DNA of 64,000 bases from positions 2,418,001 to 2,482,000 of the forward strand of contig CM066306.1 of NCBI GenBank assembly GCA_033807695.1, given 5' to 3'. Origin of the DNA: Daedaleopsis sinensis (taxonomy: Eukaryota > Basidiomycota > Agaricomycetes > Polyporales > Polyporaceae). How positions within the stretch are numbered: the first letter of the stretch is position 1; every line of letters starts with the position of its first letter. The notes below the pieces were generated by a model. That model searched no databases, was not told the DNA's origin, and worked only from the letters and a program-made list of their open reading frames with translations. The position numbers and the translations under genes were made by a program. Of this stretch, positions 23,418-36,235 are shown piece after piece.

Positions 23418-25150
23418 CTACAGCCTCCATCTCGGCTCGCCGGTCGCGAGGGTACGATTGCGGCGCGTGTAGACGTAGCGCAAGGCGAGCCCTGCAATGG
23501 CCCCGGAAAACATGAAGCCGGCATTCGTGTAGTGCCCGGTTGGAAAGCCCGGGGACTCGCTGCTCTTGTATATGAATATCCCTGCACGCCACATCAGTGA
23601 TCGCCCGACGAGGAGGCCATCAGATCATTCATACAGCGCACATAAGGGCGCGGTGGACTTACCGGTAATCTGACCGAAGGTGGCGAACGAGTTGTTGAGC
23701 GGGATCGCGAGCGTGGAAGCTCCAGTGCCTCGGAGGTTTCCCGTGAGCCAGCTAACCGTGGGTCCCGCGATGGAGAACGCGAACGAGACGGCGACACACA
23801 GTACCACGTAGCGGGCGGTGAACGCGGTCACTGGTAGGGAGCCTAGCCGGCACATAAGAGACTGTCAGTCAGTGACTAATGGTGAGAACGTAATTCATAC
23901 CTTCAATCAGGAAGCTGACCCCGCAAATAGCGAAGCAGCACACGGAGGACCACGAACGGATATCGTACCGGTCGGCTGTGTACGCGATCGTGGTCACTAC
24001 GCAAAACGCGAAAGCGTACGGCGGGACGGTGAATAACTGCGCACTGAGCCCTGTGAAGCCCAGGCCCTGCACGACAGTTGGGGTGAATAGGGATATGCTC
24101 GAGAACCCTACAGAGTAGGCGATCCACATGTAGTGGTGGAGATACAACCGCCAGTCGAAGATCGCCTCCTTCGCCTCTTTCCAGGTGATCGCTTCGTGCC
24201 CTATGGATGCGACACCCTTGATGCGTTCGGTGGCTAACTTCCGCTCGGTAGGAGAAAGCCATGACACGACCTCCGGGTAGTCCGGGTAGAAGAGGTAGAT
24301 GAGGGGTGCGAGGATGATTGCCGGAATCCCTTCGATGAGGAAGAGCCAACGCCAGGCTTCGAGGCCCTGCGCACCGTTTAGCAGCCCAATGCCGTACGCG
24401 ATAGCACTTCCGAATGCTCCGCCAAGCGTCGCTCCCGCGAGTATAAGGGCGATACGAATAGCTCGTTCGTTCGGCTTGTACCAGAAGGTAAGGCAGTACA
24501 CGAGGCCTGGGAAAAGGCCAGCTTCGAAGGTGCCTAGCAGGAAACGGGTTGCGATGAGACCACCGTAATTGCGGGTGGCTGCGATGAGCATAGTCATCGC
24601 GCCCCAGCACAACATCAGCAATGCAAACCACCGACTAGGCTTGAACTTCTTCAGGAGGTAGTTTGACGGTACTTCGAAGACGGTATATGCAACGAAGAAC
24701 ACCATGAGAGCGATGAGATACTGGGTTTCTGTGAGCTTGAGCGATTGTTGTAGCGAGTCACCGGTATCACTGTTGAGTATTTTTGCATTCCCCTAGATTA
24801 ACAGGATGATTCTCAAGGATATAGATATGCTATAAGTGTTAGACCTACAATGTTGAACCGGTCTATAAAGCAGAGCATGTACATCGATGTACCCCCGGTG
24901 ACCATTCGCAGGTCGATCCGTCTTACAAGTCTGTGTACGCCAACTTGCTCAGCGTCAAGTCGCTCGCTGGAAGCTGTTCAACTGACCTTCTCTCCACCGC
25001 AGGATCTACGACATAATCCTGTGCGTCTTCACCCGCATTCGATACTTCGCCTACATGGACGATATGACGCTCTTTCTCATCGTCTTCTTGGGCATGATAA
25101 CCGACTTCAAGATCGGTCGCTGGGTGTTGAGCTGCATTGCAGACGACCAT
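23418..25150 (-). CDS. MFS transporter, anion:cation symporter type (Dal5/Tna1-like, 493 aa)
   Basis: Exons 25150-24987, 24930-24849, 24792-23901, 23842-23663 and 23581-23418 give 493 aa. A cytosolic N-terminus leads into LVRRIDLRMVTGGTSMYML and CFIDRFNIGNAKILNSD, the characteristic first helix and loop. Next come VAYTVFEVPSNYLLKKF, the MFS signature region RFLLGTFEAGLFPGLVYCL and about 12 hydrophobic helices, with a charged central loop (SPTERKLATERIKGV). The end GEPRWRL is cytosolic. The layout is that of fungal allantoate, nicotinate and related carboxylate permeases of the plasma membrane. Substrate cannot be read from the sequence. The exon 1 start at 25150 is the first ATG of the open frame; exon 1 is poorly conserved, so the start is less sure than the rest. 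Confidence 0.88.
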
Positions 25151-25792
25151 AGAGGCGACAAGGAGTGGGAAGGAGGGAGCCTCATCCGAGCTTACATATG
25201 AGTATAAGTAGGCTTGCAAAGAGGCACGGGTATCTATAGCATAGGCACGTCCAAGAGAGAAGTTGAGAATAGAGCGTGCACTTGGTCAGATATTTTTGCA
25301 TTCCTGGAGCTGGTCATGACTTCGCACAAGCAAGTTTGGGCAGTAGCTTCTAAGTCAGGAGTACGAGACTTCAATGTAGGAAGTGTAGTCAGTTGACCAC
25401 ATCCACGGTTTCTTCATGGAGCGTGCGGAGCTGTGCCTGCGAACACACGAGGATATATCAGAAGTGCATAAAAGTAATTGGGTGGAACGTTCAAACCTTG
25501 GACGACCTCACGTAGTCGATTGAACCGATACTGCAGATATATCATTTCATTTCTAGTATGCTCGAGAGAGGAAGAACAATCGAACACTTATGATGTAGTG
25601 GTGGAAGCTGCGAGTCGCGCATGGTGCACTGTGCACATCATGTACAGAGATCAAGAGAGCATAGACGCCTGAAGCGTCGGGATTTACCACATATATAAAC
25701 TACAGGCTTACGTGAGCATTTTTTTGGAACGTCGATGCGATCGGGTCTGTACAAGTTCTTGACTCGGACTAGTATACTCGATACCTTTCACC
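25151..25792. promoter_or_regulatory. Divergent promoter region between the MFS transporter and DBP10
   Basis: Spacer of 642 bp between outward-facing genes, AT-richer than the coding flanks. No specific element is recognised with confidence. Confidence 0.45.
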
Positions 25793-28700
25793 ATGGCTCC
25801 ATTGAAAAGGAGACGAGACACCTCCGACTCTGAAGATGACTTCTCTGAAACCTCTCTGCATGATGCGCACTCCGACGACGATATAGATATTTCGACCTCT
25901 CTCACTGCGAAACGCCCGAAGCTCTTGTCGAAAGGGAAGGCGTCGGGACACGATGACAATGAAGATGAAGACGACGACGGGCTTCAGGAGTTTATCAGGG
26001 AGTCTATAGCCAAACGTGATGTCAAAATGGGCACTGAGCTCCTCAAGAAAACGAAAGGGAAGACCAAGATCGCGAAGGGAGAGGTTGGTGGAGGTAGCTT
26101 TCAGAGCATGGGTGCGTAGTGCATATTCCTTGGGCAAGCTGCCTACATGGTAGTCGATGAACATGCGGCTGAGCTGAGGTACTTATTGGTTCCTCAACAG
26201 GCTTGTACCCTTGGCTTCTACGTTCCTTAACACTTCAAGGTTTTCGTATCCCTACCCCCATCCAACGGCTCGCGATACCCGCTCTACTCTCCAATCCTCC
26301 TCGAGACCTAGTCGGAATGGCCCGTACGGGCTCTGGAAAGTCACTTGCGTATATGGTCCCACTCGTGCAACGTCTTGGAGGCCGTCATTCCGTTGCCTTC
26401 GGAGCTCGCGCCCTCATCCTCATTCCTGCCCGCGAGCTCGCCTTACAGATTCTCAAGGTTGGGAAGGAGCTCTCGAGGGGTTGGCACGCGGGAGAGGGGG
26501 ATCATGCTGGTGACGGCAAGGATGCTGAAGACGGGAAGAAAGGTCAGACTCTCCGGTGGGGTCTGGTCGTCGGAGGCGAGAGCTTGGATGAACAGTTTGA
26601 GATGATTCACAACAACCCAGACGTGTATGTACTCCCTTGCCCGTACCTTCAAATAGGTGGCTTACACCCTCCTGCCAGTATAATCGCAACTCCCGGTCGC
26701 TTGCTTCACCTCATAATTGAGATGAACCTTGACTTCAAGTCTGTGCAATACGTCGTATTCGACGAAGCCGACCGTCTGTTCGAGATGGGCTTCCAGACCT
26801 CTCTGACGGAGATCTTACATCGTCTACCACCAACACGTCAAACACTTCTTTTTTCTGCCACACTTCCCAAATCGTTGGTCGAGTTTGCCAAGGCCGGCCT
26901 TCAAAACCCGAAACTTGTTCGTCTCGACGCCGAGACCAAAATCAGCACGGACCTCAAAATGGCGTTCTTCTCTGTCAAGCAAGTGGAGAAGGATGCTTGC
27001 CTCCTCGTCCTTCTCCGCGATGTCATCGGTGTTCCTCTCGGCAGTGTCGCGACCGAAGCCGACGAGACCACAGACAAGAAGGGCAAAGGGAAGGCCAGGG
27101 CGAAGCATCCAGAGCACGCAGCGGCCCCTCACCAGACGTTGATATTCGCCGCGACAAAGCATCACGTCGAGTACCTCACTAATCTCCTCACCACTGCAGG
27201 TTACGCGGTTTCGCATATATACGGCACGCTCGATCAAACGGCGCGCTCCCTGCAAATGGACGCGTTTCGCCGCGGTCGGACGAACGTCCTGGTCGTTACG
27301 GACGTCGCTGCCCGCGGTATTGACATCCCTGTTTTGGAGAATGTAGTCAATTACGACTTCCCTCAGGGTGCGAGGGTATTCGTTCATCGCGTCGGGCGAA
27401 CCGCTCGTGCCGGACGACAGGGTTGGGCCTGGTCGTTCGTTACGGCCGCCGAGCTCCCGTACCTCCTCGACTTGCAGCTCTTCCTCGGCCGCCCGTTGAA
27501 CAACCAGGTCAACGGTAGTGGGGACCAGGCATATACCGAGTCACTCGTTCTCGGGCCGTTCGAAAGGGACAAGATTGACGATGAGGTGAACTACATCACG
27601 AGACTGTACGACGACAATCACAACCTCAGCGCACTCCGAGACGTCATGCGCAAGGGCCACAGCATGTACGAACGGAGCAAGGGGAAAGCGAGCCCTGCCA
27701 GCTATAACAAGACCAAGGATGTGCTCAAGGACGGCCGATGGGGCTACGTTGGCACGGAGTCTGGTATTCATCCTGTGCTCCTCCGCAAAAGCCCGGACGC
27801 TGCCGGAAAACTGGAGGCAGAGGCGAAGCGTCGCGCGCTTTTGCAGGTCGTCGACTCATTCCGGCCAGCTGAGACAGTATTGGAGATAGGTGCGAGGGGC
27901 AACGCTGAAACGGCGGCTCTGATGAAGCAGCGGAGGAAGGCGCTGAGCAAGGCAGCGCAGCGCGCCTCGTTAGCTTCCACTTCTGCTGCTGCGGCCGCGG
28001 CAAGCGACAACGCCGGTGTCGCTGAGCGCGATCACGGTGACAGTGACGGTCCAGAGATGGCAGATGAGGAGGACATCGTGGTATGTGCCAGTTAGACGAC
28101 CATGACCCCTCAACGCTAGCACTCATGACCGCACTTGACAGGCTGTGTTCGATACTTCAAGCAAGAAGGCCAAGTCCAAAGCGGGCGCAGCTGGCTTCCG
28201 CGACGAAGACTTCTACATGTCGCACTACCAGAAGGACGCCGACACAGAGAAAGGGTACGCGCCCCATACCTCGTCTCATATGCAGGTCATCAGGCACGAA
28301 CGCTGACGATCGCGTGATGTATAGCTACTCGCTCCGCGACGGCGCCTCTTTCGTCGAGCAAGCCCGCAACGTCGCGTTCGATCTCACAGGGGACGAAGCC
28401 ACAGCAAGGGAACGCCAGCGCCGCGAGATGAAGTGGGATAAGAAGAAGAAGAAGTTCGTGATGGGTACAGGCGAGGGCGCAGACAACGTCAAGCTCGTCA
28501 AGACCGAGAGTGGCGTCAAGCTCCCGGTCACATACCGCTCTGGCCGGTTTGATGAGTGGAAGGCGAAGAACCGCACGAGCCTACCCAAGGTTGGCGAAGA
28601 TGAGCCCGAAACCGCTCGTAGCGGGGGTAGGACCGGGCCCGGGGGCAGGAAGTACCTGCACAAGCAAGTCTCCGCAGCGAAGCCACTGGACAAGCTGCGC

Positions 28701-28955
28701 GGGGACTACGAGCGGAAGGTTCGTCATCACAAGAAGGGCGAGAAGCCGCCAGGCGCAGACAGCGGCCCTGTTCCCGGCGGCTCGTCAAGACCGCCACTTG
28801 GAAAGCATAAGAAAGGCGGGCGGTCCGGGGGGAAGCCGACGGGCAGAGTCAGGAGCGAGCTCAAGACCGCGGACCAGATACGGAAGGCGCGGAAGGTCGT
28901 GGAGCAAAAGCGGGCAAAGAATGCACGCCCGACTCGGGGAAAGGGAAGGCGATAG
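25793..28955 (+). CDS. DBP10: ATP-dependent RNA helicase DBP10, 60S ribosome biogenesis (962 aa)
   Basis: Nucleolar DEAD-box helicase for pre-60S assembly. Exons 25793-26111, 26201-26624, 26679-28080, 28142-28254 and 28325-28955 give 962 aa. After an acidic, lysine-rich head come the Q motif (GFRIPTPIQRLAIPALL), motif I ARTGSGKS, Ia PARELALQ, VVGGES, Ib TPGR, II DEAD, III SAT, V ARGIDIP and VI HRVGRTARAG. The C-terminus holds the DBP10-specific block (SLRDGASFVEQARNVAFDL) and a basic tail rich in Lys/Arg/Gly, as expected for rRNA binding. Intron 2 (26625-26678) is 54 nt and open in frame; removing it restores NPDVIIATPGRL, so it is a genuine intron. The stop lies 77 bp from the QTRT1 stop on the other strand. 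Confidence 0.95.
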
Positions 28956-29032
28956 TGCACTTGGTTTCAGTCCACGGCGAAAGTCTGTTGCTGTACATCC
29001 TGTATCTCTGTCCGAGCCAGTCTGCTACGCTG

Positions 29033-30892
29033 TCATGCTGCGTCAGAGTACTCCCACTTTGCGCCGCCTCCTGGCACGACCTTCGCTTCTGCTTGTCCCT
29101 CGAGTAGGTCGACTCCGACGCTGCGAAGTGCGTTCACGCACCACTCGGGATAACCCACGTCCCCGAAGTAGCTTGCGAAGAAGTCCTTGAGATATTGAGG
29201 GAAGGTGCCATTCAGGATGGCTTCTCGCGCCCCGCCCATGACGCGTGCCTGGAAGACGAGGTTGTGTTGCGTGATGGCTGGAACAAACAAACCCTTGTTG
29301 AGCCTCATTATCGACGAGAGATGAAAGAAGTCACCATGGGCGGCTGCAGTCTCTAATGTCGCCGTGTGGTTGAGAAAGGCGCGAGTCGTCCCACTAGCAC
29401 AAGTTGGGCAGGGGCACCCCTCTTCGATTGGTCGCATGTCTGTGGCATGATTCTTCAAACCTGTAGGAGTCCATCAGCTAGCGTCACTTGGAGGACAGCG
29501 TTTTCAATGAGGCGCACGAAGATTCAGGGGTCCGGTGGATGTTAATGCGACACCGAACCGAGCCGTTCGAGTAGGGAAGACACAGTCGGCCTGTAGATAG
29601 CTCAGCGTGTATGAATCTGCGCGACTGTCATGTGCGAACCATGTCGACGCCGAGTGCCACACAAACCAGTAGATCTGAGTGTGGGTGAGACATATCTTGA
29701 GACAGCCAACGTCGACTTAAGATTACATACCCTCGGCAAAGCCGATGCCCATTGAGTATCGTGGCCCTGCAGATCGCCTCAGAGAGAATCCAGCAGGTGT
29801 AAAGAAGATCGAAACTCACGGTCTTCCGGAAGTTTGTCAGCGCATTGCTTGATACTGCCAACGTACGCTTAGCGACTTGGACATGGCCTGACTGCCTGGG
29901 ACTTACACTCTCCAAAATACATCTGCATGGATACCTATCGTTCAGGCGTCATGCCATTCGGATCAATGGTAAAACCCACCTTTTTCTTCCCCTCCACTGA
30001 GTCCGCCGATGGCGTATCCGGCCACCTTGTCCTTCCGAGCAATCATCTCGTCAAGGCACTTATCTCGAAGATCTGGATCGAGACCGCCCTGAACGATGGC
30101 AAACAGATTCTGTACGTCGTCTTTGCCGGACTTTTGGTGGAACTCTATGCACCGATCCAACCACCGGACCGTTCTCCACATTGACTCCTCAACGCGGGGC
30201 CCGACAGTTAGACTGGAAACTACAAGGAGGAATGATTTAAGACACTCCATTTACGGGCAGAAAATCTCATACCGACGTCGTCTAGTTGCATGATAATGTC
30301 CGCACCGATGGCGTGTTGTATTGAGATACTCTCTTCGGGCTACTGACGATCAGCGCTTGGGTAATCTAATGCAGACTTTAGCTCACCGTCAGCATAGTAG
30401 GAGAGCCGTCAAATGGACTGGCGAACAGCGCGCCCTCTTCTGTGATCTTCGTGAATTTGCTCAACGAGACGAGCTGGAAACCACCACTATCCTAGAAGAC
30501 CATTGGAGTATGAACCGGTGCGCTCAGAGCCGTTGACTTACAATTACTGTCATTCTTACTTACAGTGAGCAGGTTGTGGTTCCATCCTTGAAACTTGTGC
30601 GCTCCTCCGGCTTCTTTCAACACTTCTATGCCTGGCCTGAGGTTCAGGTGATATGTATTGTTGAGGATGAGGTTCACGCCCAAGGCCTCTATTTGTTGAG
30701 CTGTCAGCCCCTTGATTGCGGCCTGAGTCGCAACGGGCATGAATGTCGGTAGCATCGTTACCCCGTCTAGCTTGAATTACTTGAGTAATGGGGGAAATCG
30801 GTTGGCTGAAAGCAGCTGCACTCACGTGCCAGTCGCATTTTGGAGACCCTCGCTCGTGTTGTGTGGCATTTCGCCAGCACTTCAAACTGCAT
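29033..30892 (-). CDS. QTRT1: Queuine tRNA-ribosyltransferase catalytic subunit (434 aa)
   Basis: Exchanges guanine-34 for queuine in tRNAs with GUN anticodons (Tyr, His, Asn, Asp). Eleven exons: 30892-30826, 30766-30564, 30491-30387, 30339-30273, 30219-29980, 29922-29907, 29854-29820, 29766-29731, 29674-29640, 29590-29518, 29460-29033. Markers: [26 protein letters not shown], Asp91 in [34 protein letters not shown], the nucleophile Asp270 in [14 protein letters not shown], and the zinc site Cys308, Cys310, Cys313 plus His339. The exon of 16 nt (29922-29907) encodes DVFWRV. The residue before the nucleophile is Ala where the family has Phe, and the intron just upstream uses an atypical GTTCGC donor, so that single join is the weakest. 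Divergent from MSY1. Confidence 0.92.
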
Positions 30893-31118
30893 CGCTATAG
30901 CACGCACTTTGGTGAACGCCGGGATGGTTGTGCTTGAGTGAACTGCAATCGAACTAGTCCGAGTCAGTATCCTGTGTTAATCAGGATGATGGCAAGTACT
31001 AGTGAGTGGCGGCGGTTGGGCGTTAGGACCGTCCCGATCCGATCTCGCGCCGTGGCTCCGTTCACTCCGTACTGACTCGTCGCTCGACAGCATCCATCGC
31101 GTTCCTGGCCTTTGAGCC
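30893..31118. promoter_or_regulatory. Shared divergent promoter of QTRT1 and MSY1 (226 bp)
   Basis: The two start codons (30892 on minus, 31119 on plus) are only 226 bp apart, so both genes must be driven from this interval. I see no clear TATA box, which fits housekeeping genes. Confidence 0.6.
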
Positions 31119-32944
31119 ATGCAAAGAATCGTCCGACATGGCATCAAGTCGTTGAAATCACCCTCGCACACCGACTGGAGACCACTACAGAGACGATGCC
31201 GGAGCTTCCACCTTCAGGCGGGGTTGTTGGAGGATTTACGGGCACGCGGTCTGGTCGCTGACATCACTAGGTATGCAACGTTTGCATACTCTACCACGCG
31301 AGCTCATTGGAACAGGCCTGAACAGCTGCAGTCTGACATAGCAAAGCAGCCTCAGACCATATACCTCGGTGTGGACCCAACTGCAAGGTCACTCCACGTT
31401 GGTCACCTCGTGCCCTTCCTCTGCTTGTTCCACTTTCAGCTACGAGGGCATCAAGTCATTCCCCTAGTGCGTCATTCCCTCTTTTTGATGCTGCTGGTAT
31501 AGACTGGGAGTCAGATAGGAGGAGCAACAGGACTAATAGGTGACCCATCTGGCCGCTCGACCGAAAGACCGCTCTCTACACGAGAGACAATCGAACACAA
31601 TGTCGGCCAGCTCACAGAGGGTATCAACCAATTCTTTGCGCGTGCTGCGGACTATGCCGCGCACCGAGTGCGCTTTTCGACACGGATATCTTCACCAAAC
31701 GTGCAAAACAACCTCACTTGGCTGAAGGACCTAAACCTTTTGGATTTCCTGCGAACCGTAGGGTTCCATAGTAGAGTCAACACCATGCTTGCGCGGGATA
31801 GGTGAGCTCATTGATTGCCCTGCACATGGCGTCGCTGATGAGCCATCTCAGTGTGTCAGCACGCCTAGCTTCCCAGCAAGGAATCTCTTTCACCGAGTTC
31901 ACGTACCAGCTATTGCAAGCGTACGATTTCTTGACGCTCCACCGCAATCTTGGCTGTACCATTCAACTAGGCGGTTCGGACCAGTGGGGTAACATCATAG
32001 CCGGGATCGAGCTCATAAACCGCGCCAATTCCGTTCCTGGCTCGGCAGAGGGTGCCGCCGAGAAGGGCTTTGGTATCACCACACCGCTGTTGACCACCGC
32101 GTCAGGGCAAAAGTTTGGAAAGAGCGCGGGGAACGCCGTCTCCCTGAATGAGGAAGACACGAGCGTGTTCGAATTCTACCAGGTCAGCAGCGTGTGGTCC
32201 GACCCACTTCCGGCGGCACGAGCTCACCTGCATGAGCAATTTTTAGTTCTTCCTGAGGTCTTCAGACGCGGACGTCGGAAAATACCTCAGGATGTTCACG
32301 CTATTGTCCCTGGAAGAAATCGCGTCCGTCATGCAGACGCACGAGGTACGCTCCTCCGCTGATCCGCCGGTGCTATTCTGCTGAATCACGACGTCTGCAG
32401 AAATCCCCCGACGCCCGCGCTGCCCAGCGGTTGCTTGCAGATGAAGTCACCGAGCTGGTGCATGGCCGTACGTTTCTCTGCCTCCGCCGGGATAGACACG
32501 GAATGGCACCTAACGGGCATTTTATCCAGGCGACGGTGTTGCTCGCGCACAGCTCGCGACAAAGATCCTGTACGACCGGGACATCTCGTCGGTACGGGCG
32601 GACGATGTGCTCGCTGCGCTCCGCGGAAATCCGGTCCTGCACCTCTGCGACGTGTCAGACGTCATCGACGTCCCCCTCACGAAGCTAGCTGCGACGTTCC
32701 GCATAGCGACCTCCAACAGTGCGTCTCGCCTCTCCTGAGTTGTGTTGTGCATGCGTGGCTGATGGACATGGCGCTGCGCCGTACAGCTGCCGCGCGCCAA
32801 CTCGTCTCGGCAAAGGGTCTTTACTTGAATAACGTTCCTGTAGCAGACGTCTACCAGAAGCTCTCAGCCGTAGACCTCGTCGACGGGCGGCTCGCCTTCC
32901 TGCGCGCCGGGAGCCAAAAGCTCGCCGTAGTCGCGCTAAAATGA
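31119..32944 (+). CDS. MSY1: Tyrosyl-tRNA synthetase, mitochondrial (477 aa)
   Basis: Charges mitochondrial tRNA-Tyr. Exons 31119-31270, 31316-31466, 31515-31801, 31852-32182, 32247-32345, 32401-32467, 32530-32718 and 32787-32944 give 477 aa. The N-terminus ([13 protein letters not shown], later [11 protein letters not shown]) is Arg-rich without acidic residues, as in mitochondrial presequences. Class I signatures: HIGH as [34 protein letters not shown] and KMSKS as KFGKSAGN. The C-terminal S4-like RNA-binding part includes [16 protein letters not shown]. All introns are 45-81 bp and each join keeps phase. Converges with the TM9 gene (206 bp between stops). Confidence 0.95.
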
Positions 32945-33150
32945 TCGTCAGTGGCGAGCTCTATCGTCGCCATAACGCCATGCAGGGTATGGTATTAGAA
33001 GCCTCTGTATAGTCAACTGTCTACCTAGTATTGGATCAGGGTAATAGCTGTCAACCTGCTCGCTGTCCGAACGTTCACGACTTGAGAGACACCCGCAGAC
33101 GGGTTGCCCGAATGGGATTCCACCCGAGCGGGAGCCTGCTTCTCCCGCTC

Positions 33151-36100
33151 TCAATCCACCCGAATGGCGCTGTACAGTCGCCGGACTGCCCAGTACGTGG
33201 CGAGGAAGCCGATGGTACCTGCAAATGGACACACATGAGCCCACAGCCTGACACGCAGCGATCAACAGGAAATATATCACACGACTTGCGCGCATTCCAT
33301 GTGGCTGCGGTGCAGCGCGAGAAGGGCGGCGAAAGGAGAATGGATGGCGTACCTGTGATGAGGAAGTCGAAGAGCACCAGAAGAAGCAAGTATCCCATAT
33401 AGAGCACGACGCTCGTCATCGAGTCCAGCGAGAGGCGGAACGCGAAGTACATGATGCCGTATGCCAGGAGCCAGAAGGCGCTTCCGCCTCCTGTCAGGAA
33501 CGCGCGCCAGTGCCACCTGTGGGGACCATGTCAGCGTCCATCGGCTACGGTCGTCGACGGCGCGTGAAGCACGATCAAGAGTGCGACCGTGCAGTCGCGC
33601 GTGAATCCGCTAGCGGATCAGGGGTGGGTTTAGAGACAGATAGACGCACCTGTAGTCTTCTGCGCAGAGGATGAAGTAAGTGAAGAGGATGGTGACCGTA
33701 GCGGTCGTGAGCGCAACGACCGCTGCGGTGAGCGCGAGGAAGCCGAAGGCGTAGTAAGCGCGGGAAGCGAATAAACTCGAAAGCACGAAGAAGAGCTCGA
33801 TAAACGCCGCGCCTGCAGAATTGACAAGGAAGGTGAGAGACAGCAATGATATCACATAGGAGCGAGGACAGACATACCAAATGGAAGGATGCCAGCGAGG
33901 ATGGCTGCAGCCTACAGATAGGCCGCTCGGTGAGTCTGCAGGCAGAGCATAGACGCACGAAAGTGACGAACCCATGGTCGCAGGTATTTCGGCTGAGGTG
34001 GGATCTGTCTTGGAATCTGACTGACCCGAACAGGATGGGTTACAGCCTAGGTGACATCGTCGAGTCAGCTCCATCTCTGCGGCGATGATCAAGCACTCAC
34101 GCCGTGTCGCGATCCAAAGTATGAGCCCACAGCAGATAGTGGTGCCGATATACCGAACCAGAGTATTATGACCAATAGTATGGTACCTGGCCAGGGGTCG
34201 TCATGAGAGTTCAGCACAATGAATATTCAGGGAACGCGCACCAAATGGAACGGCCCCCGATGATCCGGCCGCTATGAGGAAGAGGTTGAGGAGGAACACG
34301 ACGGCGAAAACAAATCTGCATCATGAATAACAAGGATCAAAGATCATGCAAGTGAGGATACATATGCTGCAATGACTGACGTTGGCATAATCGTTGCAGT
34401 GAAGAACGAGTTACGTCTTCTGTTTTCCCCGCCGAGAGAAGCATACACCCTGCTTGAGATGTACCCCGATATTCTGGGAAACAGGCGCCATTAGATTGTG
34501 ACTTAAAGGGCGTCAGGGGCAGTCCATACCCGCCAAAGAAGGTCCAGCATACGATCATGACCGTAGCGAGCGAGCCGCGGTTGGAAGGAGACAGGAAACC
34601 GAGCAGGGCAAAAACTGTCGGACAATGACTCAGCCAGGATGGCTGCGAGGATGTATGCGTGCAGCTAACTTAGAGTGACACCAACCATGGCGCAAAGCTG
34701 TGCGCCATTACCGACCAGGACGGAAAGGAACATGGGGTTGTTTGGTGTTCGGAATATCTCGCCATGGACAAGCTTCCAACCCCAATCTTCCTGAACATCT
34801 TCCTGCCTTTGCCGTTAGTCAGACTCCACGCGGATATCGCGACGTAACTCACGCTCAAATCTATCGCATTATACCGCGAGATCTGATATATGGTTAGTAA
34901 AGATGTTAATGACTATAAAGACCCGAATGGCTTACATCTCGTGACACGGTACGCAGCAAGATCATGGACACCATGACACACAGCAGGACGACGACAATGA
35001 TAGAGTTGATCAGGCTGAACCAGTGGATACGCTGATAGCAACATTTGTTAGTACGCCGTATGTGACAAATGTCGAGACATGCATCTCACAGGGTCGTCAA
35101 TGTGCAGATAATTATCCCATCGGGTGGCCCAAGGGGTGTCTGATTCCTAATGAGGTGTCAGCCTGCGCCTGAGGCTGTTCATTGATTGAATGCGCACAAT
35201 CCACATCACCCGATAAGTGTACGTTACGGTAGTGTTCTGCGTTTCGCTTAGAACGATGGCCGTTGCACTTTCGCTACAGTCGACATGACCGTCGGATGGA
35301 ACCTCTTGTGTACCACCACGACTGCGATTGGCAAATTCAGCCAGCAATTGCGGAAGAGCCTTGCTATTATTGACTCACCTCATTGGCCAAACCAACACAC
35401 CAACAATGCGATATACGTCTGGGGTCGGAGAATGATACCTGCGGCGTGGGGGACTCATTTCCAGAGCAACGCGGTATAGTGAAGACGTCGACTGACCTCA
35501 ACTCGATGTTGTAATGATTGTGCAGCGCCGGCATCTCCTTGAACTCGCCCTCGTCATATCCAAGATTGAAACCCATGTCAAAGAATACCTCCCCTGTCTT
35601 CCTATCTTCCCTCGTCTCAGCTGCAGGAAGACCGTCTACCAACCAGTTGATGGCATAGTCCTCGCGTATGCGGTCGTTGATGAACTTCGCATCTTCCGAC
35701 GGTATGGATTCTGTGCACAGAACTTTGCACGTGTTGTTATCTTGGAGTATTTTGATCTGCAGTACACTTGAACGAGAGAACAGTGTGGAAAGAATCTGAT
35801 ACATACGTCGTATGGGGAGTTAAATATACGGTCTCCGAACAAGATAGACCCAAGTGACTCCGGTTCCTTCTTGGGTCCGCCCTCTGGTTGACAGAAATGA
35901 AAGCCCGGGTTATAATAATCATCTGTGGCAGTATCATGACACACTACACAAGGAGAGAGACATACAACGTACAGTTTATAAGCGATTTCTTGATATATGA
36001 CGACATGAGCCCACCACATAGACAAAGTAACTGAATCCCCGAGCTAGTAACGCACCAGTTTTGCATGGTCATCTCCAGATATCATCGGAGTGAGAGCATT

Positions 36101-36235
36101 GACGAAGAGGTCCACCTTCTCATCCTTCTGATAGTCATGGGGAGCTGCTCCAGGAAGGTAGAATGCGTGCGCAGTCGAGAGATGTCTCAGGACTATCGTG
36201 CCAATAAGCCAAAGCCCGCACGCCGAGCGAGACAT
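33151..36235 (-). CDS. Transmembrane 9 superfamily protein (EMP70/nonaspanin, 637 aa)
   Basis: Endosome/Golgi nine-span protein involved in membrane-protein sorting. Nineteen exons: 36235-36056, 35988-35973, 35922-35807, 35756-35497, 35438-35379, 35321-35198, 35146-35090, 35031-34936, 34882-34853, 34802-34670, 34614-34530, 34473-34381, 34315-34242, 34186-34101, 34046-33972, 33911-33878, 33812-33650, 33516-33353, 33218-33151. The product is 637 aa: a signal peptide (GLWLIGTIVLRHLSTAHAF), a lumenal domain with FHFCQPEGG and CKVLC, then nine membrane helices. Signatures include EDWGWKLVHGE, FRTPNNPMFL, MIVCWTFFGG, SRHGAVTHPVRV and DYRWHWRAFLTGGGSAFW; the end is YSAIRVD. Exon 2 is a 16-nt micro-exon. 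It is the most intron-dense gene of the window, yet every join preserves phase. Confidence 0.94.
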
